From CAVPGP01 sp963718065 (GTDB lineage Bacteria; Actinomycetota; Thermoleophilia; Gaiellales; Gaiellaceae), in assembly GCA_963718065.1 (NCBI GenBank), contig CAVQYE010000018.1, forward strand, positions 1 to 64,000: 64,000 bases of DNA. Reading direction: 5' to 3'. Below the pieces are notes generated by a model, which saw only the letters and a program-made list of their open reading frames with translations, searched no databases and was not told the origin of the DNA. Each line of letters begins with the position of its first letter. Position 1 is the stretch's first letter. The translations under genes were made by a program, and so were the position numbers. This document shows positions 35,953 to 43,501 of the stretch, one piece after another.

Positions 35953-36587
35953 TCGCCGAGGATCAGGTGCTGCTCCGCGACGGCATCACGCGCATTCTCG
36001 AGGCGGCCGGACACGAGGTCGTCGGCGCCGTCGGCGATGCGGTCGAGTTGCTGCACTCGGTGACGCTCGAGAAGCCCGACCTCGTGATCGCAGACGTCCG
36101 CATGCCGCCGACCCACACCGACGAAGGCATCCGCGCCGCGCTCGAGCTGCGGGCGCTGCACCCGGAGCTGCCGGTGCTCGTGCTCTCGCATTACGTCGAG
36201 GAGAACTACGCCGCCGACCTGCTCGTCGGCGACATTCGCGGCGTCGGCTACCTGCTGAAGGACCGCGTCACGGATGTCGCAGACTTCGTCGCCGCGGTCG
36301 ACCGGGTCGCCGGCGGCGAGACGGTCATCGACCCCGAGGTCGTGAGCCAGCTGCTCGCCCGGTCGCGGCAGCGCGGGCCGCTCGAGGATCTCTCGCCGCG
36401 CGAGCGGGAAGTGCTCTCACTGATGGCCGAGGGCCGCTCGAACGCCGCCATCGCCACGCAGCTCGTGATCACCGAGCGCGCCGTCGAGAAGCACGTCGGC
36501 TCGATCTTCCAGAAGCTTCGCCTGCCGCCGGACTCGGGCGACCACCGGCGCGTGCTCGCGGTCCTCGAGTACCTCGGCTCCGCCTAG
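35940..36587 (+). CDS. NarL/LuxR-type response regulator
   Basis: 215 residues. Receiver: AEDQVLLRDGI, phospho-acceptor Asp in LVIADVRMPPTHTDEG (the DVRMPP form typical of this subfamily) and LLKDRVTD. The C-terminal LuxR HTH is DLSPREREVLSLMAEGRSNAAIATQLVITERAVEKHVGSIFQKL. Its ATG lies inside the kinase 3' end, so the pair is coupled. It ends 22 bp from the convergent DAHP synthase. Confidence 0.94.
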   Translation: MRIVIAEDQVLLRDGITRILEAAGHEVVGAVGDAVELLHSVTLEKPDLVIADVRMPPTHTDEGIRAALELRALHPELPVLVLSHYVEENYAADLLVGDIRGVGYLLKDRVTDVADFVAAVDRVAGGETVIDPEVVSQLLARSRQRGPLEDLSPREREVLSLMAEGRSNAAIATQLVITERAVEKHVGSIFQKLRLPPDSGDHRRVLAVLEYLGSA

Positions 36588-36609
36588 AGCCTTTTGCAGA
36601 TTCGTCGAC

Positions 36610-37974
36610 TCAGCTGAGCGGAGCCCGACGCATCAGCTCGGCGAGCCGGAACGCGAGGTCGAGCGACTGGCGTGCGTTCAGCCGCGGGTCGCAGAGCGTC
36701 TCGTAGCGCGTCGACAGCTGCGACTCGACGACCTCCTCCGCCCCGCCGAGGCACTCGGTGACGTTCTCGCCCGTGAACTCGATGTGCACGCCCCCAGGCC
36801 AGACGCCCTCCTGCCAGCACGCGGCGAAGAAGCCCTCGATCTCGCCCATGATCGCGTCGAAGCGCCGCGTCTTGACGCCGCTCTCGGTGCGGAACACGTT
36901 GGCGTGCATCGGATCGCAGGCCCAGACGACCGGGTGGCCCTCGGCGCGCACGGCCTGCAGGAGCGGCGGCAGGAGCTCGCGCACGCGGTCGACGCCCATG
37001 CGCGTCACGAGCGTCAGCCGGCCGGGCAGGCGCGTCGGGTTGAGCCGCTCGCACAGCTCCATCACCTCGTCCGTCGTCGCCGTCGGGCCGAGCTTGACCG
37101 CCAGGGGGTTGTGCACACCGGAGAAGAACTCGACGTGCGCGCCCTCGGGTTGGCGCGTGCGCTCTCCGATCCAGAGCAGATGCGCCGAGCAGTCGTACCA
37201 GTCGCCGGTCAGCGAGTCGCGGCGGGTCAACGCCTCCTCGTAGTCGAGCAGCAGGCCCTCGTGGCTCGTGAAGACGTCGACCTCGTGCAAGCGGCGCTCG
37301 GACTTGAGGTCGATGCCGCATGCCGCCATGAAGCGGAGGGCGCGCTCGATGTCGGAGGCGAGGCGCTCGTACTCCCGCCCCTGAGCGGAAGAGGCGACGA
37401 ACTCCTGATTCCAGACGTGCACCTGGTTCAGGTCGGCGAAGCCGCCCTTCGTGAACGCCCGTAGGAGATTGAGCGTCGCAGCGGACTGGTGGTAGCCCTG
37501 GACCATCCGCTCCGGGTCGGGGATGCGTGCCTCGTCGAATGGGGCATCGTCGTGGATCATGTGCCCGCGAAAGCTCGGCAGGACGACGTCGCCCACACGT
37601 TCCGTCGGCTCAGAACGCGGCTTCACGAACTGGCCGGCGATGCGGCCGACCTTGACCACCGGTAGCGTGGCCCCGAACGTCAGCGCCGCCGACATCTGGA
37701 GCATGATCTTCAGCTTCTCGCGGATCGTGATCGCGGTGAAGTCGTGGAACGACTCGACGCAGTCACCGGCCTGGAGCAGGAACGCACGGCCCTCCGAGAC
37801 CGCGGCGAGATCCTCGCGCAGCCGCCGGGCCTCGCCGGCGAAGACAAGCGGCGGCGCGGTCTTCAGGCGTCCGGCCGCCTCCTCGGCGCGCGCGGCGTCC
37901 GGCCACTCCGGCTGCTGCAGCGCGGGAAAGGAGCGCCAGGACGACGGCGACCATGCGGATGACGTGATCGTCAC
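36610..37974 (-). CDS. aroG: DAHP synthase, type II (plant-type)
   Basis: 454 residues. Condenses PEP and erythrose 4-phosphate, the first shikimate step. Type II signatures: WRSFPALQQPEWPD, FLLQAGDCVESF (metal Cys), RIAGQFVKPRSEP, VHNPLAVKLGPT, WACDPMHAN and IEFTGENVTECLGG. Type II enzymes are standard in actinobacteria. It is divergent from the trpS leader, about 43 bp away, and shares the aromatic amino acid theme with tyrA and aroA nearby. Confidence 0.95.
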   Translation of the reverse strand: MTITSSAWSPSSWRSFPALQQPEWPDAARAEEAAGRLKTAPPLVFAGEARRLREDLAAVSEGRAFLLQAGDCVESFHDFTAITIREKLKIMLQMSAALTFGATLPVVKVGRIAGQFVKPRSEPTERVGDVVLPSFRGHMIHDDAPFDEARIPDPERMVQGYHQSAATLNLLRAFTKGGFADLNQVHVWNQEFVASSAQGREYERLASDIERALRFMAACGIDLKSERRLHEVDVFTSHEGLLLDYEEALTRRDSLTGDWYDCSAHLLWIGERTRQPEGAHVEFFSGVHNPLAVKLGPTATTDEVMELCERLNPTRLPGRLTLVTRMGVDRVRELLPPLLQAVRAEGHPVVWACDPMHANVFRTESGVKTRRFDAIMGEIEGFFAACWQEGVWPGGVHIEFTGENVTECLGGAEEVVESQLSTRYETLCDPRLNARQSLDLAFRLAELMRRAPLS

Positions 37975-38017
37975 GGAAATCAGTGTAGTCGTGGCGTTTT
38001 CCTCTATCCTGAGCGCA

Positions 38018-38080
38018 ATGACCTCGGCCTTCGCATTCCGCTGGACATGGCCCTGCGGGCGAGGCGGAGGCCTGCGCTAG
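38018..38080 (+). CDS. Candidate Trp leader peptide upstream of trpS
   Basis: A 20-codon reading frame, MTSAFAFRWTWPCGRGGGLR, with Trp codons at positions 9 and 11 (38042 and 38048) and a stop at 38078. Two Trp in 20 codons is far above background. The Trp codons lie 4-5 bases before the 5' arm of a long GC hairpin, and the stop sits in its loop. This is the layout of ribosome-mediated attenuation, which would link trpS expression to charged tRNA-Trp. No ribosome-binding site is clear (only GAGCG before the ATG). Confidence 0.55.
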   Translation: MTSAFAFRWTWPCGRGGGLR

Positions 38081-38096
38081 GCCCGCCCTCGCCCGC
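38055..38096 (+). promoter_or_regulatory. Stem-loop following the Trp leader (attenuator candidate)
   Basis: GCGGGCGAGG (38055-38064) pairs perfectly with CCTCGCCCGC (38087-38096). CGG (65-67) pairs with CCG across a 1-base bulge, and GGCCT/AGGCC extends into the loop. It is very stable but followed by CTCTTGG rather than a U tract. It may act as an attenuator with a weak terminator or as an anti-structure; the switching partner was not identified. Confidence 0.5.
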
Positions 38097-38140
38097 TCTT
38101 GGACGTATCGGCCAGCGACTCGAGGACAGAGGTGAACTGA

Positions 38141-39124
38141 ATGCGGATCTTCTCCGGTATCCAGCCAACGGGCGACGCCACGCTCGGCAACTACAGCGGC
38201 GGCTTTCGCCAGTACGCAGCCACGCAGGAGCAAGGCGAGGCCTTCTTCTGCATCGTCGACCTGCACGCGATCACGGTCGAGTACGACCCTGACGAGCTCA
38301 GGCGGCGCTCGCTCGACATCGGCGCGATGCTCTTCGCGACTGGACTCGACCCCGACCGCTCGACGGTGTTCCTGCAGAGCCAGGTCACCGCGCACGCCGA
38401 GGCGGCGTGGCTGCTGTCGGCCGTGACGAGCTACGGCCAGTTGGGCCGGATGACGCAGTTCAAGGAGAAGAGCGGCACGCAGGGGTTCGTCTCGGCTGCG
38501 CTCTTCAACTATCCGACCCTGATGGTGGGCGACATCTTGCTCTACCAGGCGAACCTCGTCCCGATCGGCGACGACCAGCGTCAGCATCTCGAGCTCGCCC
38601 GCGACATCGCCGAACGGTTCAACACCCGCTACGGCCAAACGTTCGTCGTTCCTGACGGCGTGTATCCGGAGATCGGCGCACGGATCATGGACCTGCAGGA
38701 TCCGCTCGCGAAAATGGGCAAGACCAGCTCGTCCGAGCAGGGCACGGTCCGCCTGCTCGACGATCCGGACGTGATCCGCAAGAAGTTCAAGACGGCGGTC
38801 ACGGACTCGGGCCGCGAGGTTCGGCGCGCAGATGACAAGCCGGGCGTCACGAATCTGATCGACATCCTGTCGGTCGCCACGGGCGATACACCGGAGGCGA
38901 TCGAGGCGCGGTTCGACGGCGAGGGCTACGGGGCGTTCAAGGAGGCGGTGGGCGAGGCGGTCGTGGCGCTCGTCCAGCCGATCCAGGAGCGCTACCGGGC
39001 GCTCCGCGCCGACGAGGGCGAGTTGCGGCGGCTGCTGGAGCAGGGCGCCGCAAAGGCGCGCGAGGCGTCTGCCCCGACGCTGCGCACGATCTACGAGCGG
39101 ATGGGCTTCGTCACCGCGTCGTAG
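38141..39124 (+). CDS. trpS: Tryptophanyl-tRNA synthetase
   Basis: 327 residues, class I synthetase. FSGIQPTGDATLGNYSGGF contains the HIGH-equivalent (TLGN). The KMSKS-equivalent is LAKMGKTSSSEQG. MVGDILLYQANLVPIGDDQRQHLELARDIAERFN is the ATP/dimer region. GAGGTG lies seven bases before the ATG. Its last 14 bp overlap convergent rluB. The leader upstream suggests tRNA-dependent control. Confidence 0.96.
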   Translation: MRIFSGIQPTGDATLGNYSGGFRQYAATQEQGEAFFCIVDLHAITVEYDPDELRRRSLDIGAMLFATGLDPDRSTVFLQSQVTAHAEAAWLLSAVTSYGQLGRMTQFKEKSGTQGFVSAALFNYPTLMVGDILLYQANLVPIGDDQRQHLELARDIAERFNTRYGQTFVVPDGVYPEIGARIMDLQDPLAKMGKTSSSEQGTVRLLDDPDVIRKKFKTAVTDSGREVRRADDKPGVTNLIDILSVATGDTPEAIEARFDGEGYGAFKEAVGEAVVALVQPIQERYRALRADEGELRRLLEQGAAKAREASAPTLRTIYERMGFVTAS

Positions 39125-39899
39125 CGGCGCGAAGAGCTTCGACCTCGTCGGGTGACAGCTCGCGCCAGGCGCCGGGCTGGAGCCCGTCGAGGGTGAGTCC
39201 CGCGTAGCGGCTGCGGTGCAGTCGCCGCACAGGATGACCGACGGCCTCGAGCATGCGCTTCACCTGGTGCTTGCGGCCCTCGTGGATCGTCAGCTCGACC
39301 CGCCCCGGCGCGAGCACCCGAACACGCGCGGGTGAGGTGCTGCCGTCGTCCAGCTCGACGCCCTGCTCCAGACGTGCGAGCGCCTCGGCGCCGGGTTGCC
39401 CCTCGACGTCGGCCTCGTAGACCTTGTCGACCTCGTAGCGCGGATGAGCGAGCCGGTGCGCAAGCTCGCCGTCGTTTGTGAGCAGGAGCGCGCCGGTCGT
39501 GTCGGCGTCGAGGCGCCCGACAGGAACGACACGCTCGGGCAGGTCGACGAGCTCGACGACCGTCGGCCGCCCCTGCGGATCGCGCGCCGTCGTGACGGTG
39601 TCGGCCGGCTTGTGGAGCAGCACGTACGCGAGCCGCTGCTTCGCGAGCGGCACTCCGTCGAGGCGGACTTCGTCGTGGGCCGAGACGAAGGTGTTCAGCT
39701 CGCCGGGTGACCCGTTCACGGTCACGCGCCCGGCCTTGATCAACACGTCGGCGCCCCGGCGCGACGCGACACCGGCCCGCGCCAGCCAGGCGTTCAGACG
39801 CACGGGCGTGGCGAGGTCGTCGGCGCGGCCGCTGCGGGTGCAGGCGCCTTCTCGAGGCTCCGCCGTGCCGTTTCCAGACGCATCGGGAGAAGTTGTCAT
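39111..39899 (-). CDS. rluB: 23S rRNA pseudouridine synthase RluB/RsuA family
   Basis: 262 residues from ATG at 39899; an upstream in-frame start would add 38 unlikely residues. An N-terminal basic tail precedes the S4 domain (VRLNAWLARAGVASRRGADVLIKAGRVTVNG). The catalytic domain contains GRLDADTTGALLLTNDGELAHRLAHPRYEVDKVY with catalytic Asp, and EGRKHQVKRMLEAVGHPV. It belongs to the scpA-scpB-rluB cluster, here interrupted by a plus-strand MarR gene. Confidence 0.93.
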   Translation of the reverse strand: MTTSPDASGNGTAEPREGACTRSGRADDLATPVRLNAWLARAGVASRRGADVLIKAGRVTVNGSPGELNTFVSAHDEVRLDGVPLAKQRLAYVLLHKPADTVTTARDPQGRPTVVELVDLPERVVPVGRLDADTTGALLLTNDGELAHRLAHPRYEVDKVYEADVEGQPGAEALARLEQGVELDDGSTSPARVRVLAPGRVELTIHEGRKHQVKRMLEAVGHPVRRLHRSRYAGLTLDGLQPGAWRELSPDEVEALRAATTR

Positions 39900-39976
39900 A
39901 CAATCGGTGCCGTCCCGGCGCAGACACGTGCGCTCTTCGCAGGTACCGTCGAAGACGGGTGGCGGGTGGCCCGCTT

Positions 39977-39993
39977 CCCCACCCAGGGTGGGG
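39977..39993. promoter_or_regulatory. Perfect palindrome in the rluB upstream region
   Basis: CCCCACCC-A-GGGTGGGG, 8-bp arms around one base, about 78 bp before rluB. No T tract follows on either strand, so it is more like an operator or structural element than a terminator. No other gene is supported between 39900 and 40096. Confidence 0.35.
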
Positions 39994-40096
39994 AGCAGCG
40001 GCCATGTCCGCAACGGTCAGGCTGCGCCTGCTCTCACGCTGGGCTGCTCCTGCCCAGCGGACTCGGCTCGCGGCGGGCCGCCGGGATGGCGGCCCG

Positions 40097-40285
40097 CTAG
40101 TGAACGTGGGCCGGAGCGGAGGCGACGCAGGGCGCCACCTCCGGCTCCAGCCGATCCGCCGCGGCAGTGAGGAGATGCGCTAGCGCCCGGCGAAAGGACT
40201 GCGCTCCCGGCTGAGCCGACGCGCGGAGACGGGCTGTGCGCTGGTCGGCTACATCGGAGCGGACGGACAGATCGAACTCGAACAT
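40097..40285 (-). CDS. Possible small protein divergent from the MarR gene
   Basis: 62 residues (MFEFDLSVRSDVADQRTARLRASAQPGAQSF...), preceded by GGAAGGAGG about 10 bases before the ATG. Mostly helical, one Cys, no membrane segment. Its start faces the marR start across two palindromic sites, the position of a MarR target gene. The sequence is not recognised and GC bias makes chance ORFs common, so this is a moderate call. If false, 39900-40378 holds only the palindromes described. Confidence 0.4.
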   Translation of the reverse strand: MFEFDLSVRSDVADQRTARLRASAQPGAQSFRRALAHLLTAAADRLEPEVAPCVASAPAHVH

Positions 40286-40316
40286 GAGGGGCAGCCCTCC
40301 TTCCTTCCAACTAAAG

Positions 40317-40364
40317 TATCTCGATGTCGAAAGACTACCACTCAAGACTCTTGACGTCAAGAGT
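40317..40364. promoter_or_regulatory. Twin palindromes upstream of marR (candidate MarR operators)
   Basis: A perfect 18-bp palindrome ACTCTTGAC-GTCAAGAGT spans 40347-40364. An imperfect one of similar sequence (TATCTCGATGTCGAAAGA) spans 40317-40334. Centres are 30 bp apart, about three helical turns, so two dimers could bind one face. They lie between the MarR gene and the divergent small ORF. Confidence 0.6.
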
Positions 40365-40384
40365 TTTTAGGTCAAACTGTGCGC

Positions 40385-40900
40385 ATGACGGAAGACTGCG
40401 ACAGCGTCGACGAGAACGTCGCCTTCTGGGCGCAGCTGATCCCGAAGCTCGACCGCGAGACCGAGGGGATCGTCGAGCGGATCCAGGCCATCGCAAAGCG
40501 GCTCGACAAGTCAATGGAAGAGACCGTGTCGCAACACGGCATCAGCTACGGCGAATGGAAGGTCCTGCACTCGCTGCGCCGCGCGGAGCCGGACTACCGG
40601 AGCACGCCCGGCCGGCTTTCCGATCGCCTCGGGCTCTCGAGCGGCGCGATGACAAACCGCCTCGATCGGCTCGAGGCCGAAGGGCTCGTGCGTCGGCTGC
40701 CCGACCCGAAGGACCGCCGCTCAGTCGTGGTCGAGCTGACCGAGAAGGGCCTCGATCGGTGGCGCGAGGCCACCGGCCGCCAGGCCGAGATCGAAGCCGG
40801 GATCGCCTCGACGCTCTCTCCCGCCGAGAAGAAGCAGCTCGACGGGCTGCTGCGGCGTCTCCTGATCCAGTTCGAGCGCCCGCTAGCCAAGGTCAGCTAG
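40385..40900 (+). CDS. MarR-family transcriptional regulator
   Basis: 171 residues from ATG at 40385 (GTG at 40379 possible). An N-terminal dimerisation helix comes first. The winged helix is EWKVLHSLRRAEPDYRSTPGRLSDRLGLSSGAMTNRLDRLEAEGLVRRLPDPKDRRSVVVELTEKG, with the classic DxRxxxVxLT wing. It probably autoregulates through the palindromes 20-70 bp upstream. Ligand unknown. The stop lies inside a 14-bp tandem repeat shared with the convergent scpB end. Confidence 0.92.
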   Translation: MTEDCDSVDENVAFWAQLIPKLDRETEGIVERIQAIAKRLDKSMEETVSQHGISYGEWKVLHSLRRAEPDYRSTPGRLSDRLGLSSGAMTNRLDRLEAEGLVRRLPDPKDRRSVVVELTEKGLDRWREATGRQAEIEAGIASTLSPAEKKQLDGLLRRLLIQFERPLAKVS

Positions 40901-40924
40901 CCAGGGTCAGCTAGCCAGGGTCAG
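40883..40924. repeat. Three tandem copies of a 14-bp repeat at convergent gene ends
   Basis: CTAGCCARGGTCAG is repeated at 40883-40896 (one variant base), 40897-40910 and 40911-40924. The marR stop (TAG, 40898-40900) and the scpB stop (TGA on the minus strand, 40921-40923) both lie in the array. The CTAG core makes part of each unit palindromic. Confidence 0.85.
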
Positions 40925-41520
40925 GCGGTGCGCTTCTCGGCGATCGTCTCGAGTCGCGCGCGGATCTCCGTCACGTCGGCCCCGAGATCGTCCAGCCGCG
41001 GCAGCGCCGCGAGCGACTCCAGGCCGAAGACGCGCTCGAAGAGCGTCGTCGTGCGGTAGCGGATCGCCCCCAGCCCATCGTCGCGGCCCGCTTCTGCGAT
41101 CAGACCACGTTCGGCGAGTCCGGCGACGACGCCGTCCACGTTGACGCCGCGGATCCGTGCGATCTCCGGTCGCGAACACGGGCCGAGATACGCGACGATC
41201 GAGAGCGTCTCGAGCGCCGCCTGGGAAAGCCCCCGCTCGACAGGCCGCTCGAAGAGCCGCGAGCACGCCTCGGCCGCCTCGCGGGAGGCGCGAAAGGCCC
41301 AGCCGCCGGCGACCTGCTCGAGCACGATGCCGCTTCTGCCCTCGCGGTACCGGTCGGAGAGGAGCGACAGCGCCGTCTCGATGCGCTCGACGTCGTCCTG
41401 GGTGGCCTCGGCTAGCTCCTCGACCGGGAGCGGCTGCGAGGCGACGACGAGCAGCGCCTCCACCGTCCGGGCCAGTTGGTCGACCGGATTCGCTGCAATC
41501 AGGCGGAGCGAACGTTCCAC
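40921..41520 (-). CDS. scpB: Segregation and condensation protein B
   Basis: 199 residues, two winged-helix domains: VEALLVVASQPLPVEELAEAT at the start, and SQAALETLSIVAYLGPCSRPEIARIRGVNVDGVVAGLAERGLI in the second. It bridges the SMC complex with ScpA. Overlaps the scpA 3' end by 22 bp. A three-unit tandem repeat surrounds the stop codon. Confidence 0.94.
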   Translation of the reverse strand: MERSLRLIAANPVDQLARTVEALLVVASQPLPVEELAEATQDDVERIETALSLLSDRYREGRSGIVLEQVAGGWAFRASREAAEACSRLFERPVERGLSQAALETLSIVAYLGPCSRPEIARIRGVNVDGVVAGLAERGLIAEAGRDDGLGAIRYRTTTLFERVFGLESLAALPRLDDLGADVTEIRARLETIAEKRTA

Positions 41521-42251
41521 GAAAGACTCCCTTCGACGTCGGCCCGCGCAACCCTTATCGGCGCGAACGGGGCGGCTTGCTGGATCTCGATCTCACCGGC
41601 CTTGCGCAGCTCGAGCAGCGCGAGGAACGCGACCGCCTGGTCGACGCGCGCCAGACTGCCGACCTCCTGGTCGAAGTCGAAGCGGCGCCGCCGCGCCAGC
41701 AGAGCGCGGAACCGGTCGAGGAACTGGGAGACAGGAGGGAAGCGCAGCTCCATGTGGCGGAGCGACACCTGAGGCGGCTCGACCGCGAGCAGCCGCAGGA
41801 CGTCGGCGAGCTGCTGCGGCTCCTGCGGACCGAGGCGGCGCTCGGGCTTCGGCGCCAGCGGCGCGGGACCCAGCCGGAAGAATGCGTCCTGACGCTCGGC
41901 CAGCCGGTCCTCGAGCCACCGGGCCGCCTCCTTGGCGCGCCGGTACTCGGCGAGCCGGCGCGCCAGCTCCTCGGCCGCTTCCTCCGGCTCGAGCTCGGCC
42001 AGCTCGGCCGCCTCGTCGGGAAAGAGCGCTCGAGCCTTCAGCTCGAGCAGCGCCGAGACGAGAACCAGGAATTCGCCGATCGCGTCGAGATCGAGCGCAT
42101 CTCGCTCGGCGAGCCGTTCGACGAATGCGACCACGATGCCGGCTACATCGATCTCCGAGAGCGGCAGCTCCTCCTTCAGAACCAGGGTCAGGAGGAGGTC
42201 GAATGGCCCTTCGAAGGCGTCCAGGTCCAGCTCGAGCTCGCGCACGATCAC
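41499..42251 (-). CDS. scpA: Segregation and condensation protein A (kleisin)
   Basis: 250 residues. The N-terminal kleisin motif is FEGPFDLLLTLVLKEELPLSEIDVAGIV. A Glu-rich middle (ALFPDEAAELAELEPEEAAEELARRLAEYRRAKEAARWL) and a C-terminal winged helix (VAFLALLELRKAGEIEIQQAAPFAPIRV) complete it. Works with SMC and ScpB in chromosome condensation. Confidence 0.95.
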   Translation of the reverse strand: MIVRELELDLDAFEGPFDLLLTLVLKEELPLSEIDVAGIVVAFVERLAERDALDLDAIGEFLVLVSALLELKARALFPDEAAELAELEPEEAAEELARRLAEYRRAKEAARWLEDRLAERQDAFFRLGPAPLAPKPERRLGPQEPQQLADVLRLLAVEPPQVSLRHMELRFPPVSQFLDRFRALLARRRRFDFDQEVGSLARVDQAVAFLALLELRKAGEIEIQQAAPFAPIRVARADVEGSLSWNVRSA

Positions 42252-42270
42252 GCGCCCGAGACTAGCTGCG

Positions 42271-43164
42271 CTATCGGACGCGGCTCTTGGGGATCGTCAT
42301 CGTCGGGCGCCTCGGCCCGTCGGGCTTCTTGCGGCGGCGGCGCGTCCTCGTGCCGGTGTCGCCACTCGGCCGTCCGCGGAGGAACTGCCACCAGACGAAG
42401 AACACCATCGCGCCGACGAAGACGACGATCGAGACCCAGGCGTTGAGGCGGAGCCCGGCGAACTCGTGAGCCGGATCGATCCGCAGCAGCTCCTCGAAGA
42501 AACGCCCGAACGAGTAGAACGCCGCGTAGAGCGCAAAGAGCCCGGGTGGGCGGATGCGGAACTTCCGCCCGATCCAGATCAGGAGCACCGCACCGAGCAG
42601 GTTGTAGATCGCCTCGTAGAGGAACGTCGGATGGAACGTCGGCGAGTCGAAGTAGTTCACCGGGCGATGCTCGGAGTCGATCTCGAGGCCCCACGGCAGG
42701 TCGGTCGGCTTGCCGTAGAGCTCCTGGTTCCACCAGTTGCCGATCCTCCCGATCGCTTGTGCGACGAGAAGCCCCGGCGCGGCGCAGTCCATCATGAGCG
42801 TCACGCTCTGGCCAGCACGCCGGACGATCACCGCGCCCGCGAGCGCGCCGAAGAGGATCCCGCCCCAGATCCCGAGGCCCCCCTCCCACACTGCGAACAG
42901 GCCCCACCAGTGGTCGGGCACCTCGCTCCAGCTGGTGGCGTCGTGGTAGAGCCGGGCGCCGAGAACGCCGAAGCCCACTCCCCAGACCGCAACGCGGAAG
43001 ATCAGGTCCCAGTCGCCGCCCTGGGCGACCCAGCGGCGGCCGGTCACCCAGATGCAGGCGACGATGCCCGCGAGGAGCATCAGGCCGTACATGTGGATCA
43101 CGAGCGGCCCGAGGTCGATGGTGCCGCGGCTCGGCGAGGGGATCGAGGCGAGGACGGCGCTCAC
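42271..43164 (-). CDS. lgt: Prolipoprotein diacylglyceryl transferase
   Basis: 297 residues, about seven membrane helices. The Lgt signature is GRIGNWWNQELYGKPTDLPWGL. GGLGIWGGILFG and PTFLYEAIYNL are also conserved. It attaches diacylglycerol to the lipobox Cys of exported proteins such as the DUF3352 lipoprotein in this window. The basic C-terminal tail (RTRRRRKKPDGPRRP) is longer than in E. coli. Confidence 0.96.
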   Translation of the reverse strand: MSAVLASIPSPSRGTIDLGPLVIHMYGLMLLAGIVACIWVTGRRWVAQGGDWDLIFRVAVWGVGFGVLGARLYHDATSWSEVPDHWWGLFAVWEGGLGIWGGILFGALAGAVIVRRAGQSVTLMMDCAAPGLLVAQAIGRIGNWWNQELYGKPTDLPWGLEIDSEHRPVNYFDSPTFHPTFLYEAIYNLLGAVLLIWIGRKFRIRPPGLFALYAAFYSFGRFFEELLRIDPAHEFAGLRLNAWVSIVVFVGAMVFFVWWQFLRGRPSGDTGTRTRRRRKKPDGPRRPTMTIPKSRVR

Positions 43165-43221
43165 GAGCAGAGGATTCTGCCCATACCGCGGCCGGCCTGC
43201 TTGAGGAGCGCGGAGGGTCGG

Positions 43222-43422
43222 CTAGAGAAGGATGCGAACGGCGACTTCGACGGGGCAGCCGCGGCGCAGCAGGTCGGCCGCGTCGTGGATGTCGATGTCG
43301 TGGCGCGCGGCCATGGCGGCGGCGGCGTCCGGCTCGTAGCCGGCGCGAATCAGCTCGCCGGCGCGCCAACGCTCGATGCGCTCGATTTCGGTCTCGGTGT
43401 CGTGTAGCTCAGCCGCAGGCAT
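43222..43422 (-). CDS. Small helical protein (unknown)
   Basis: 66 residues, acidic N-terminus then a compact helical domain (WRAGELIRAGYEPDAAAAMAARHDIDIHDAADLLRRGCPVEVAVRILL). The GYEPDAAAAMAARHDIDIHDAADLLRRGC pattern looks like a small conserved fold, but I cannot name it. Located between lgt and the anti-sigma gene on the same strand. Confidence 0.65.
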   Translation of the reverse strand: MPAAELHDTETEIERIERWRAGELIRAGYEPDAAAAMAARHDIDIHDAADLLRRGCPVEVAVRILL

Positions 43423-43446
43423 CTCAGGTCTCTTACCTCACTTGTT

Positions 43447-43488
43447 CCTTCGACAAAACGCGAAGGTCGGATGCCACCCACATGGGTG
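43447..43488. promoter_or_regulatory. Two small inverted repeats between the sigma operon and the 66-residue gene
   Basis: CCTTCG/CGAAGG (6-bp arms, 8-base loop, 43447-43466) and the palindrome CACCCA-CA-TGGGTG (43475-43488). On the minus strand they follow the anti-sigma stop and precede the small gene. Without a T tract they could be a weak terminator or an operator. Confidence 0.35.
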
Positions 43489-43501
43489 AATTTACGCATC
43501 T

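Noticed and set aside
37975..38017. Promoter elements in the DAHP synthase/trpS gap
   Set aside because: Only weak -10-like strings (for example TATCCT) without matching -35 boxes; not enough to annotate.
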